In this document: positions 33,858 to 42,857 of the stretch, piece by piece | Layout of the letters: every line of letters begins with the position of its first letter | How positions within the stretch are numbered: position 1 is the stretch's first letter | From: Glaesserella sp041814905 | GTDB lineage: Bacteria; Pseudomonadota; Gammaproteobacteria; Enterobacterales; Pasteurellaceae | DNA length: 64,000 nt | Assembly: GCF_041814905.1 (NCBI RefSeq) | Contig: NZ_JBGXYA010000009.1 | Location: 1 to 64,000 of the forward strand | Reading direction: 5' to 3' | Translations under genes and position numbers: made by a program | Notes under the pieces: model-generated | The model's input: the letters and a program-made list of their open reading frames with translations, nothing else | What the model was told of the DNA's origin: nothing | Database searches by the model: none

Positions 33858-35693
33858 TTAATACGTATCTTGATCCCGTAACAAATGCACATTCCCTTTG
33901 CGCCGTAAAAAACCCGAGCGGTCGAAATATTCAATCAATTGTACGGTGAGTTTACGCCCGTATTGGATTTCATCACGTAGTTGATTGACGGAAATTTCAC
34001 CGTGTTGCACGATAAAATCTTTGATCAATTGTGCAAAGGCGACGATCTGCTCGTGTAATAAGAAACGATCTTTAACGATCGGCACCAAATAGCCGAGTTT
34101 ACCCGCTTTATACAGCAGGTTTCGCATGTGTGTTTCATCCACCGAAAGGGCGGTAGCAATATCGCGTACCCAAAGTGCTTGGTTGGTGCGCTCAAAAATC
34201 GGGCGAATTTCCGCCCAAAGTTGCAATTCTGAATCGCTCAACTCAATACGATGTTGCGGAGTGTGGATCCAACCGCGGGTTTGGGCTAACTGTTTGTTTT
34301 CAATCAGTTCGTCAATAAAGTTGTAGATCAAAGCCTCTGGCTGTTCTAACGCGGCAATGCGATATAAGCGGGCTTTGGTGACACCGAGTTGATCATTGTG
34401 TTGGTGATGGTATTCCGTCAGTTTTTCGATAATCCGTTGCTGAATGTGTTGCTTGAAGGTCTCGGTAAATAACCATTTGGCACGGGTTTGATAACCGAGT
34501 GCGGCGAGATCTTCGGCAAAGATCTGTTCTATCCACAACAGTTTGTCCAGCGGCATGGCTTTGTCCGCCAAATAAATTGCAAATTTTTGCGCTAAATCGA
34601 CCGCTTGTAACAGGCGGGTCAGATAAACCAATCGGAGATCGCTGCGTTTATGCCGTTTCGGCGAATCTATTTCGATCACATGTGCGCCGGCGAGGGTTTG
34701 GCTATCGTCACCGCTGCGGATAATCAGCTTATCGCCGAATACAATATGTAACGGTTCGTCCAAGATGATTTCGGCGACAGTTTCACTGTTCGCCGCCGCT
34801 TGTTTATCCGCTAATAAATTCATTTTGCCGGTAATATGGCTGGCGTAATGATAGAGATGGACAATGGTATTTTCTTTCAACGCTTGCGCCGTGGTGAGTT
34901 TTACCGTAATACGATCGGTGGCAAAGTTCGGAGCAAGTTCGGTGATCCAATCGCCACGCTGAATCTGTTCTTTTTCGACATTCGCAAGATTCAACGCCAA
35001 ACGTTGTCCGGCAACGCCTTTTTCACTTTCTTGATTTTGAGCGTGAATATTTTTAATACGTACTTTTTGACCATCGGAGAGATAAAGCTCGTCACCGATA
35101 TTCACACTGCCGGCGACAGCAGTGCCTGTAACGACTAATCCTGCGCCTTTCACATTAAAAACGCGGTCAACGGCATAGCGGAACGGTTTGTCGATCAGCT
35201 TGCTTTGCTGACTCAAATTCACCAAATGCTGTTTCAGCGGTTCAAGTAAACCCGCCGTGGCGGAGGTAATAAAAAACAGTCCGTCCTGTAAAAACGGAAA
35301 TTGTTGTTTGAGCTGTTGAATTAAGGCTTCGATTTGGCTTTGCTGTGCACGATCGGCTTTGGTAATCACCACCATAATGTGCTTAAAATTGAGCAAACGA
35401 AGAATGGCTAAATGCTCGACGGTTTGCGGTTTAATCCCTTCATCCGCTGCGACAACCAGCATGGCGTGTTGTACCCCGCCCAAACCGGCAAGCATATTGG
35501 ATAAAAATTTCTGATGCCCCGGCACATCAATAAAGCCGAGAATATCATTTTCAATCGGCAAATAAGCATAGCCGAGGTCGATAGTCACTCCGCGCCTTTT
35601 TTCTTCAGGCAAATGGGCGGTGTGCGTGCCGGTTAAGGCGTGTAATAAAGTCGTTTTGCCATGGTCCACGTGACCGGCGGTGACGATGATCAT
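33858..35693 (-). CDS. selB: Selenocysteine-specific elongation factor SelB
   Basis: This 611-residue protein has an EF-Tu-like GTPase (GHVDHGKTTLLHAL, DVPGHQKF, ITKADR) in domains I-III, which carry Sec-tRNA. C-terminal winged-helix domains (about 390-611) recognise the SECIS hairpin in mRNA. E. coli SelB is 614 residues. It delivers selenocysteine at UGA codons. Its ATG overlaps the selA stop in ATGA, so the pair is translationally coupled. An uptake signal (34600) lies inside the gene. The last gene needed, selD, is not in the window. Confidence 0.96.
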   Translation of the reverse strand: MIIVTAGHVDHGKTTLLHALTGTHTAHLPEEKRRGVTIDLGYAYLPIENDILGFIDVPGHQKFLSNMLAGLGGVQHAMLVVAADEGIKPQTVEHLAILRLLNFKHIMVVITKADRAQQSQIEALIQQLKQQFPFLQDGLFFITSATAGLLEPLKQHLVNLSQQSKLIDKPFRYAVDRVFNVKGAGLVVTGTAVAGSVNIGDELYLSDGQKVRIKNIHAQNQESEKGVAGQRLALNLANVEKEQIQRGDWITELAPNFATDRITVKLTTAQALKENTIVHLYHYASHITGKMNLLADKQAAANSETVAEIILDEPLHIVFGDKLIIRSGDDSQTLAGAHVIEIDSPKRHKRSDLRLVYLTRLLQAVDLAQKFAIYLADKAMPLDKLLWIEQIFAEDLAALGYQTRAKWLFTETFKQHIQQRIIEKLTEYHHQHNDQLGVTKARLYRIAALEQPEALIYNFIDELIENKQLAQTRGWIHTPQHRIELSDSELQLWAEIRPIFERTNQALWVRDIATALSVDETHMRNLLYKAGKLGYLVPIVKDRFLLHEQIVAFAQLIKDFIVQHGEISVNQLRDEIQYGRKLTVQLIEYFDRSGFLRRKGNVHLLRDQDTY

Positions 35694-37075
35694 TGTGTCT
35701 CCAACATCAAAATAAGTTGCTCAAACTGCGCCACGCTTCTTACATCCAACCACATTTTTTGTTGGAAAAGACGGGCGATGATTGGGCGGGAGAAGGCTTT
35801 AAATTGCTGCTCTAATTCAAGTAAATCGCTCTGTTTGTCGGCGGAAATCGTGACTGCAAGAGAAGCGATGTTTTCGGTCGGCAACGCCCCGCTGCCGATT
35901 TGGGCGGAACTTGGTTCGATTTGCAAAATATAGCGCGAATCTAACCGCTTGTGGAGGGCGTTTTTAAGCCGTTCGGCTTTAAGCTGCAAACTTTCCGGCG
36001 ATTGAGTCAGCAGCTGTAATGTCGGTAATGCTTCGCTTAACCGCTCCGGCAGTAAATAGTGGCGCAAAGTTGCTTCCAGCGCGGACAAAATCACCTTATC
36101 ACAGCGCAGTACCCGTTTGAGCGGATGTTGTTGTAGCCGTTCGATAAAATGTTGCTTGCCAACGATAATCCCTGCTTGCGGTCCGCCTAATAATTTGTCG
36201 CACGAGAATGAGACTAAATCTACACCCGCAGCAACTTTTTGTTGCACCATCGGTTCGGCAGGCAAGCCCAATGCTGCCATGTCGATGAGTGAACCGCTTC
36301 CTAGATCGCTGATAACCGGTAGATTGAATTCTTTAGCAAGAGCCACTAATTCCTCTTCGCTGACGCTGGAAGTAAATCCCTGAATTTGATAGTTACTGGT
36401 GTGAACTTTCATTAAAAAGGCGGTATTTTCGTTGATCTCGTTGCGATAATCCTTTATATGGGTTCGGTTGGTCGTGCCGACTTCTACCAATCTACAGCCG
36501 GCTTGCGCCATAATATCGGGAATACGGAATGCGCCACCGATTTCGATCAATTCGCCACGTGAAATAATCACTTCTTTACCTTGTGCAAACGTTGCCAACA
36601 TCAATAATACGGCTGCCGCGTTGTTATTGACGATACAAGCGGCTTCTGCACCGGTGAGTTGTTGAATCAATTTGGAAATGTAGAGATCGCGGTGGCTACG
36701 TTTACCTGCATCAATATCAAATTCTAACGCTACGTTATGACGCATTGCGTTCGTTGCGGCTTCTATCGCTTTTTCCGACCATAAACCTCGCCCGAGATTG
36801 GTGTGTAAGACCACGCCTGTCAGGTTAAACACACTTTTGATTTCTACCTGCTGTTGCTGTTTTAAACGTTGCTCAATCACCGAGAAAATAGAAGTCTCGG
36901 ATGTGATAAAGTTCGGTAGCGAATGGGTTCGTTGGATTTGTCGGCGAATTTGTTCGATCAACTCGCGAGCTTGCTCCACAACGGTTTTATGCCCGAATTG
37001 TACAATTAATGATTTACCTTGGGGTGTCTGAATCAGCTTGTCGATCGAAGGAATAGCTCGAAATAAATTTTGCAT
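35690..37075 (-). CDS. selA: L-seryl-tRNA(Sec) selenium transferase
   Basis: The ATG at 37075 gives 461 residues (E. coli 463) and begins MQNLFRAIPSIDKLI. The longer frame reaches into the selC promoter region and is rejected. PLP-binding motif SFSCDKLLGGPQAG (Lys), FNLTGVVLHTNLGRG, and the IVNNNAAAVLLML segment are typical. The enzyme converts Ser-tRNA(Sec) to Sec-tRNA(Sec). The gene is divergent from selC, with only 65 bp between them. Confidence 0.97.
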   Translation of the reverse strand: MQNLFRAIPSIDKLIQTPQGKSLIVQFGHKTVVEQARELIEQIRRQIQRTHSLPNFITSETSIFSVIEQRLKQQQQVEIKSVFNLTGVVLHTNLGRGLWSEKAIEAATNAMRHNVALEFDIDAGKRSHRDLYISKLIQQLTGAEAACIVNNNAAAVLLMLATFAQGKEVIISRGELIEIGGAFRIPDIMAQAGCRLVEVGTTNRTHIKDYRNEINENTAFLMKVHTSNYQIQGFTSSVSEEELVALAKEFNLPVISDLGSGSLIDMAALGLPAEPMVQQKVAAGVDLVSFSCDKLLGGPQAGIIVGKQHFIERLQQHPLKRVLRCDKVILSALEATLRHYLLPERLSEALPTLQLLTQSPESLQLKAERLKNALHKRLDSRYILQIEPSSAQIGSGALPTENIASLAVTISADKQSDLLELEQQFKAFSRPIIARLFQQKMWLDVRSVAQFEQLILMLETQ

Positions 37076-37097
37076 AGAAGGAATCCGTTGAGATATT

Positions 37098-37126
37098 TTG
37101 CACAATTCTAATAAATTCAGTAGAAT
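37098..37126 (+). promoter_or_regulatory. selC promoter
   Basis: TTGCAC (37098-37103), an exact 17-nt spacer and TAGAAT (37121-37126), followed by GC-containing AGCGCC as in stringently controlled tRNA promoters. The predicted transcript starts about 8 nt before the tRNA. Confidence 0.75.
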
Positions 37127-37140
37127 AGCGCCACTTTTTC

Positions 37141-37235
37141 GGAGGTGCGTCATGTCCGGTGATGTGGCAGGATTTCAAATCCTGTTGAGGACGCCAGCGT
37201 TCTCGGGTGGGTTCGACTCCCATGCGCCTCCGCCA
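37141..37235 (+). tRNA. selC: Selenocysteine tRNA (anticodon TCA)
   Basis: This 95-nt gene aligns along its whole length with E. coli selC. The 8-bp acceptor stem GGAGGTGC / GCGCCTCC is the hallmark of bacterial tRNA-Sec. The anticodon loop ATTTCAAAT has TCA at 37175-37177. The long variable arm starts at GAGGACGCCAGCG, and GGTTCGACTCC forms the T arm. CCA is encoded (37233-37235). With selA and selB adjacent, this makes a compact selenocysteine cluster. No terminator separates it from gntR, 20 nt downstream. Confidence 0.98.
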
Positions 37236-37255
37236 ATAAACTGACTCTTCAAACC

Positions 37256-38257
37256 ATGACCAGCAAACGTAAACGTCCGACACTTCAAGATATTGCCACT
37301 CATCTCGGTATTACCAAAATGACCGTTAGTCGTTATTTACGTAAGCCGGATTCAGTCGCGTTTGAAACGCAACAGCGTATTGCTCAAGCGATTGAACAGT
37401 TCGGTTATATTCCGAATCGTGCGCCGGATATTCTGTCAAATGCCAAAAGCCGTGCAATCGGTGTGCTAGTACCTTCTCTTACCAATCAAGTTTTTGCCGA
37501 TGTGATTAAAGGGATTGAACTGATTACCGATAATGCCGGTTATCAAACGATGTTAGCGCACTACGGCTATAGTGAAATAAAGGAAGAACAGCGAATTGAG
37601 TCTTTACTTTCTTATAATGTGGACGGTTTGATTTTGTCGGAAAATCATCACACCGAGCGTACACTGAAAATGTTGGAAGTTGCGAATATTCCGGTGATCG
37701 AAATAATGGACAGTAGCGAAATCGGAATTCAACAAGCGGTCGGTTTTGACAATATTTCTGCAGCGCAATCGATGGTTGAAACGATGATCAACCGCGGGCA
37801 TAAAAATGTGGTTTATTTTTCTGCGCGGATGGACAAACGGTCTCATCTTAAAATGCAGGGCTATGAACAGGCAATGCGTAAACACGGTTTAACTCCGCAC
37901 AGCTTAACCACCGAAGAACCGTCCTCTTTTACTTTGGGGGCGCAGCAGTTACGCCAAGCGTTAAAACAATTTCCTGAAATTAACGGTATTTTCTGCACCA
38001 ACGATGACTTGGCGATCGGTGCGTTGTTTGAGTGTCAGCGTTTAGGGATTAAAATTCCAAAACAGATTGCCATTGCCGGTTTTCATGGTCACGATGTCGG
38101 ACAATCTCTTACCCCGCAGTTAGCGACAGTGATCACGCCGCGTTTGGAGATTGGTAAAGTCGCCGCTCAAGAGTTACTCAACCGCATTCACGGTATTCCA
38201 CAGCAAAGCAGTATTATTAATCTCGGCTATCAAATTCATTTAGGGCAGAGTATTTAA
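37256..38257 (+). CDS. gntR: LacI-family gluconate operon repressor
   Basis: This 333-residue protein has a LacI helix-turn-helix (LQDIATHLGITKMTVSRYLR) and hinge IPNRAPDILSNAKSRAIGV, followed by a periplasmic-binding-like effector domain. Long identical runs to remembered E. coli GntR (331 residues) include PSLTNQVFA, YQTMLAHYGY, FCTNDDLAIGA and IAGFHGHD. It should repress gluconate uptake and gluconokinase genes, none of which is in the window. It follows selC with no space for a separate strong promoter. An uptake signal (37732) lies in the coding region. Confidence 0.9.
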   Translation: MTSKRKRPTLQDIATHLGITKMTVSRYLRKPDSVAFETQQRIAQAIEQFGYIPNRAPDILSNAKSRAIGVLVPSLTNQVFADVIKGIELITDNAGYQTMLAHYGYSEIKEEQRIESLLSYNVDGLILSENHHTERTLKMLEVANIPVIEIMDSSEIGIQQAVGFDNISAAQSMVETMINRGHKNVVYFSARMDKRSHLKMQGYEQAMRKHGLTPHSLTTEEPSSFTLGAQQLRQALKQFPEINGIFCTNDDLAIGALFECQRLGIKIPKQIAIAGFHGHDVGQSLTPQLATVITPRLEIGKVAAQELLNRIHGIPQQSSIINLGYQIHLGQSI

Positions 38258-38295
38258 TTTACAAGCGGTCTGTTTCTGCGGATTATTTGCAAATA

Positions 38296-38336
38296 AAAAA
38301 CGCAGACAGAAGACCGGCTGTCAGCGCTTTTTTAAA
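38296..38336. terminator. Bidirectional terminator between gntR and rlmB
   Basis: AAAAAACGC.GACAG and CTGTC.GCGCTTTTTT arms, loop about 8 nt, T runs on both strands, between convergent genes. An uptake signal (38261-38269) precedes it. Confidence 0.75.
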
Positions 38337-38346
38337 TAGATTTAGA

Positions 38347-39087
38347 TTAAATGGCTGCGGCTTTTTGTCTGACGATCTCAAACAAACACACGCCTGTCGC
38401 CACGGATACATTCAGCGATGATACCGATCCTGCCATTGGAATACTCACCAGTTGATCACAATGTTCACGGGTAAGACGACGCATTCCATCCCCTTCTGCC
38501 CCCATCACTAACGCAACCGATCCAGTTAATTTCACCTGATACAGACTTTCTGTGGCTTCGCCAGCTGTGCCGACGATCCAAATATTACGTTCTTGTAACT
38601 CACGCATAGTACGGGCGAGATTTGTTACGCGAATAAGTGGCACGGTTTCCGCTGCACCGCAAGCCACTTTGCGAGCCGTTGAAGTGAGCTGTGCCGATTT
38701 GTCTTTTGGCACAATCACGGCATCAACCCCTGCCGCATCGGCAGTACGCAAACAAGCCCCTAAGTTATGGGGATCGGTCACACCGTCTAAGATCAATAAG
38801 AACGGATTTGCTTTGCGATCTAAAATTTGGTCAAGATCGCTTTCATTTAGCTCTTTAGCTGGAATGACTTTGGCGATAATCCCTTGATGTACTTCGCCTT
38901 GGGCTTTGTTATCAAGGGCTTGGCGATTGACCTGCTGAACTCGAATACCTAAACGTTGTAATTCGTTGAGTAATGGAGTTAATCGTTTATCTTCACGACC
39001 TTTTAGCACAAACACTTCGATTAATCGTTCGGGTGCGACATCTAAAAAGGATTTAACGGCGTGAATACCGTAGATTTGTTCGCTCAT
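38347..39087 (-). CDS. rlmB: 23S rRNA (guanosine-2'-O-)-methyltransferase RlmB
   Basis: This 246-residue SpoU/TrmH (SPOUT) enzyme has an N-terminal substrate-binding domain (1-75) and the knotted catalytic domain with DPHNLGACLRTADAAG, VMGAEGDGMRRLT and IPMAGSVSSLNVSVATGV. It methylates G2251 in the peptidyl-transferase P loop of 23S rRNA. Often it follows rnr; here it is alone, with a palindromic element between it and prfC upstream. Confidence 0.96.
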   Translation of the reverse strand: MSEQIYGIHAVKSFLDVAPERLIEVFVLKGREDKRLTPLLNELQRLGIRVQQVNRQALDNKAQGEVHQGIIAKVIPAKELNESDLDQILDRKANPFLLILDGVTDPHNLGACLRTADAAGVDAVIVPKDKSAQLTSTARKVACGAAETVPLIRVTNLARTMRELQERNIWIVGTAGEATESLYQVKLTGSVALVMGAEGDGMRRLTREHCDQLVSIPMAGSVSSLNVSVATGVCLFEIVRQKAAAI

Positions 39088-39143
39088 AATAGTATTTTGT
39101 TAAATTAGACTTTGATTGTTTTCTCTCACTTCGTGTTTTAAGG

Positions 39144-39308
39144 CTGCCAAATCTCCCCTAACCCCTCTTTGCTAAAGAGGGGAATTAAATCGAAGAAAAT
39201 TATTCATTCATTTGACAAATTGATATCGTTTTGAAGTTCTTCGATATTTAAATTTCCTATGAAACAGTCCCCCTCTTTAGCAAAGAGGGGTTAGGGGAGA
39301 TTTGGCAG
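39144..39308. repeat. Nested-palindrome intergenic element (copy B), 39-bp inverted repeats
   Basis: The arms 39144-39182 and 39270-39308 are perfect inverted repeats of 39 bp, starting CTGCCAAATCTCCCCTAACC. Each arm itself contains the hairpin CCCCTCTTT-GCT-AAAGAGGGG. The 87-bp middle is A+T-rich and codes for nothing seen. The element fills the rlmB-prfC gap. Copy A at 4812-4928 shares the hairpin core and the AAATCTCC ends. It looks like a non-autonomous miniature element. No target-site duplication was established. Confidence 0.8.
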
Positions 39309-39332
39309 AATAAATTCACGAAGAAAATAATT

Positions 39333-40922
39333 TTAATGCTCTCTTGTTTTAAAGAATTCCACATCCGGATAACGTTCTTGAGCCAAGTTGAGATTTACCA
39401 TTGTCGGGGCTATATAGGTTAAGTTATCGCCACCGTCTAAGGCTAAATTCTGCTCGTTTTTGCGTTTAAATTCTTCAAACTTCTTCACATCTTTGCATTC
39501 CACCCAACGGGCGGTCGCCACATTGACGGTTTCGTAGATGGCTTCGACGTTATATTCAGTTTTCAAGCGTGAAACCACCACGTCAAACTGAAGCACACCG
39601 ACTGCACCGACGATTAAGTCGTTATTCATCAACGGACGGAACACTTGCACCGCACCTTCTTCCGACAGTTGTACCAAGCCTTTAAGCAACTGTTTCTGCT
39701 TGAGCGGATCTTTTAGGCGGATACGGCGGAACAATTCAGGGGCGAAGTTCGGAATACCGGTAAATTTCAAGTTTTCCCCTTGGGTAAAGGTATCGCCGAT
39801 TTGGATCGTGCCGTGATTATGTAAACCGATAATATCGCCGGCGTATGCTTCTTCAGCGTGAGAGCGGTCGCCAGCCATAAAGGTTAAGGCATCGGAAATG
39901 ATCACATCTTTGCCGATACGAACGTGCTTGAGCTTCATTCCTTTTTCATATTTGCCCGATACTACACGCATAAAGGCAACACGGTCGCGGTGTTTTGGAT
40001 CCATATTCGCTTGGATTTTAAACACAAAGCCACTGAATTTTTCTTCGTTGGCTTCCACTTTGCGTAAATCAGACTCACGGGCTTGCGGAGCGGGTGCCCA
40101 TTCCGTTAGACCATCTAAGAAGTGATCGACCCCAAAGTTACCTAATGCTGTACCGAAGAAAACAGGGGTTAATTCGCCGTTTAAGAAGGCGTCCAGTTCA
40201 AATTCGTGGCTTGCCCCTTGTACCAGTTCTAATTCGTCACGCAATTGTTGGGCTAAATCATCGCCCACAGCGGTATCAAGTTCAGGATTGTTCAAGCCTT
40301 TGACGATACGCACTTCCTGAATGGTATGTCCTTGCCCTGTTTGGTAAAGATAGGTTTCATCTTTATAGAGATGATACACCCCTTTGAACAACTTACCGCA
40401 CCCAATCGGCCACGTGATCGGCGCACAGTTGATCTTCAACACGTTCTCAACTTCATCTAACAGTTCCATCGGATCACGAATATCACGGTCTAGCTTGTTC
40501 ATAAAGGTTAAAATCGGCGTATCACGCAAGCGGGTGACTTCCATCAATTTAATGGTACGTTCCTCAACCCCTTTTGCACTGTCGATCACCATCAAACAGC
40601 TGTCCACCGCCGTTAAGGTACGATAGGTATCTTCCGAGAAGTCTTCGTGCCCCGGGGTGTCAAGTAAGTTTACCAAGCAATCGTTATAAGGGAACTGCAT
40701 TACAGATGTGGTAATCGAAATCCCACGTTGTTTTTCCATTTCCATCCAGTCGGATTTTGCGTGCGCTTGCGAGCCTTTGCCTTTTACCGAACCTGCGGTT
40801 TGAATAGCGTTTCCGTAAAGTAACACTTTTTCGGTGATGGTCGTTTTACCGGCATCGGGGTGAGAAATAATCGCAAAGGTTCTGCGTTTATTGACTTCTT
40901 GAGGGTAGTTATTTAGTGACAT
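39333..40922 (-). CDS. prfC: Peptide chain release factor 3
   Basis: This 529-residue translational GTPase has G1 SHPDAGKTT, G3 DTPGHEDFSEDTYR and G4 NKLDRD, followed by EF-G-like domains II and III. The length equals E. coli RF3 (529). It removes RF1 and RF2 after peptide release and recycles them. It is transcribed leftward away from the DUF805 gene. Confidence 0.98.
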   Translation of the reverse strand: MSLNNYPQEVNKRRTFAIISHPDAGKTTITEKVLLYGNAIQTAGSVKGKGSQAHAKSDWMEMEKQRGISITTSVMQFPYNDCLVNLLDTPGHEDFSEDTYRTLTAVDSCLMVIDSAKGVEERTIKLMEVTRLRDTPILTFMNKLDRDIRDPMELLDEVENVLKINCAPITWPIGCGKLFKGVYHLYKDETYLYQTGQGHTIQEVRIVKGLNNPELDTAVGDDLAQQLRDELELVQGASHEFELDAFLNGELTPVFFGTALGNFGVDHFLDGLTEWAPAPQARESDLRKVEANEEKFSGFVFKIQANMDPKHRDRVAFMRVVSGKYEKGMKLKHVRIGKDVIISDALTFMAGDRSHAEEAYAGDIIGLHNHGTIQIGDTFTQGENLKFTGIPNFAPELFRRIRLKDPLKQKQLLKGLVQLSEEGAVQVFRPLMNNDLIVGAVGVLQFDVVVSRLKTEYNVEAIYETVNVATARWVECKDVKKFEEFKRKNEQNLALDGGDNLTYIAPTMVNLNLAQERYPDVEFFKTREH

Positions 40923-41166
40923 TCTATTCTCGTTTTCTGTTTCAAAAATGGCGGGTATTTTCGCTTATTTGAGTGCTCATCACAACCGACAAAGGCGTTT
41001 TATCCTAAATTTGCAATATTTTTGCCAAAAGTGACCGCTTGTAAGTTACAACGCTGACCGAAAGCCCAAATAATTTCAGTGCATAATTTACAAGCGGCAA
41101 GATTTTAAGCATAATTTGTACATAATTCTTTGATCTTTCAACTTTACTTTTTTATAGGAGCTTACA

Positions 41167-41838
41167 ATGCGTTGGTATTTTTATGCCATAAAAAATATTT
41201 TTAACTATAGTGACCGAGCGAGAAGACGGGAATATGGTTGGTTTTTTCTCGGGAATTTTTTGGTTTCACTTGCGATAGTTCTTATTTTATGGTTAGTGAT
41301 GGCAGGGGCGGTTTTAAGTATTGTTTCTTTCGGTCAAAACACTAGTATGTCGATGGGCGGAGCGGTGAGCTTGGGCATTTTTGGGATTTTAATCTACTTG
41401 TTTCTCTTTCTTTACGGCGCCGTTGTGTTTCTCGTTTCACTGAGTGTCACTGCGCGTCGTTTGCATGATTTGGGCTGGTCCGGTTGGTGGCAGATACTGT
41501 TTTATGCTCTTCCGATTTTTGCGTTCATTCCGTTTCTAGGTGCTTTGGCTGATATGGGGATAGAGATGGAGCGTTTAAATACGGATATTATTCCGTCTCA
41601 GTATGTTTCTATGGCGAATACATTTGAATTAACGTTTGGGGCCGTTTGTCTTGTGATGTTGGTGATTTCTTGTTTTTTAATGTTCAAAAGCGGGCAGCCT
41701 TTTGACAATAAATACGGTCCGAATCCAAAAGCGGGAGAATCTAAACCAACGACAGAAATTACTCCGCAACAGATTGAGCCTAACGTGTCAGAAGTTAAGG
41801 CACAAACTCCACAACAACATTCGCGTTTTGTTCAATAA
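41167..41838 (+). CDS. DUF805 family membrane protein
   Basis: This 223-residue protein begins MRWYFYAIKNIFNYSDRARR. The motif SDRARRREYGWFFLGNF, TM segments at about 30-55, 70-95, 107-125 and 155-175, and TARRLHDLGWSGWWQIL are the DUF805 hallmarks, as in E. coli YhaH/YhaI. The C-terminal 45 residues form a polar P/Q/T-rich tail ending in HSRFVQ, longer than the usual family length of about 120-150. Function is unknown. A TATAGGAG ribosome-binding site supports the start. Confidence 0.88.
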   Translation: MRWYFYAIKNIFNYSDRARRREYGWFFLGNFLVSLAIVLILWLVMAGAVLSIVSFGQNTSMSMGGAVSLGIFGILIYLFLFLYGAVVFLVSLSVTARRLHDLGWSGWWQILFYALPIFAFIPFLGALADMGIEMERLNTDIIPSQYVSMANTFELTFGAVCLVMLVISCFLMFKSGQPFDNKYGPNPKAGESKPTTEITPQQIEPNVSEVKAQTPQQHSRFVQ

Positions 41839-42062
41839 CAGCAATATCTTCGTTTAAAAGTCGATAAAAAGGAAGCGTTCGGATTATTTTGAAGCAAATT
41901 AGTGTGATCTTTTACTGATTTTGAAGAACGACTTCTTTTTTGTTTGCCAGAACTATGTAACTATTGAACAATGAGTCGACAAAGTTCGTGTTTTCATATT
42001 AGAAAACTCGTATAATTCGTCGCACACTTTTATTTCATTTATTTATTCTAAGAGGTAACACT

Positions 42063-42287
42063 ATGGGTGGTATTAGTATTTGGCAACTGCTGATTGTTGT
42101 GGCAATTATCGTTTTATTGTTCGGTACGAAAAAACTGCGAACCCTCGGTTCGGATTTGGGGGAATCGGTGAAAGGTTTCAAAAAAGCGATGAGTGACGAT
42201 AAACCGAAAGATGCCGAATTTGAAAAAGTAGAACAAAAGCAGGCGGATTCGGCGGAACAAAAAGCAAAAGACAAAGAGCAGGCATAA
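42063..42287 (+). CDS. tatA: Sec-independent protein translocase subunit TatA
   Basis: This 74-residue protein has one N-terminal TM helix (WQLLIVVAIIVLLFGTKKL), the conserved FGTKKLR hinge, an amphipathic helix DLGESVKGFKKAMS and a charged tail. It oligomerises to form the passage for folded twin-arginine substrates. A perfect TATAAT (42011-42016) lies 47 nt upstream without a clear -35. It is first in tatABC; tatB starts 3 nt after its stop. Confidence 0.97.
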   Translation: MGGISIWQLLIVVAIIVLLFGTKKLRTLGSDLGESVKGFKKAMSDDKPKDAEFEKVEQKQADSAEQKAKDKEQA

Positions 42288-42290
42288 TCC

Positions 42291-42857
42291 GTGTTTGATA
42301 TTGGTTTTTCCGAATTAGTCCTCGTGTTTATCGTGGGCTTGGTGGTGTTAGGGCCGAAACGCTTACCGATCGCCATTCGTACGGTGATGGGATGGGTTCG
42401 TACTATTCGCGGATTGGCGGCAAACGTTCAAAATGAATTGGCACAAGAACTCAAATTGCAAGAGCTGCAAGAGAGCATAAAAAAAGCCGAAGCATTGAAC
42501 TTAAGCAAACTTTCACCGGAATTAAGTAAAACCGTTGAAGAATTAAAGCAATCGGCGCAAAAAATGCAAGCGGATTTGACCTCGGCCAAAAGTGATATTC
42601 AGCACCTTACGGAAGAACAAGTTGCCGAAATTCAAAACAAAATAGAGCAGGAAAGCCAAACGTTAGCGTCGGGAAATCTGCAAAATTCCGAGTCAAACGC
42701 ACCTGATGTAGAAACGACAGAACCTCAACTTTCGGAGGCTGAAATTGCTGAACTTGCCGAAGCAGATGAAGAAAAACTGATGGCATACTATCCGCCTGAC
42801 GATGATCTTGCTTCTGTTGACCCTCAACCAAAACAGGATAAACAGAATGTCAGTTGA
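42291..42857 (+). CDS. tatB: Sec-independent protein translocase subunit TatB
   Basis: This 188-residue protein starts at GTG 42291 (MFDIGFSELVLV). It has a TM helix with the conserved Glu8 and the VLGPKRLP hinge, an amphipathic and coiled helical region (45-120), and an acidic low-complexity tail. With TatC it forms the twin-arginine signal receptor. It is unusually acidic at the C-terminus (EAEIAELAEADEEKL). Its stop overlaps the tatC start by 11 nt. Confidence 0.96.
   Translation: MFDIGFSELVLVFIVGLVVLGPKRLPIAIRTVMGWVRTIRGLAANVQNELAQELKLQELQESIKKAEALNLSKLSPELSKTVEELKQSAQKMQADLTSAKSDIQHLTEEQVAEIQNKIEQESQTLASGNLQNSESNAPDVETTEPQLSEAEIAELAEADEEKLMAYYPPDDDLASVDPQPKQDKQNVS

Noticed and set aside
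33858..37235. A selenoprotein gene with in-frame UGA in the window
   Set aside because: The sel genes suggested one, but no open frame here continues past a UGA with family similarity. The expected formate dehydrogenase must be elsewhere.
37014..37283. 89-residue open frame across selC on the minus strand
   Set aside because: It is only a frame through a tRNA gene and the selA promoter area, without a ribosome-binding site or family features.
41922..41942. GAAG-AACGA-CTTC followed by six Ts as the DUF805 terminator
   Set aside because: The stem is only 4-5 bp and over 80 nt from the stop; too weak to list.
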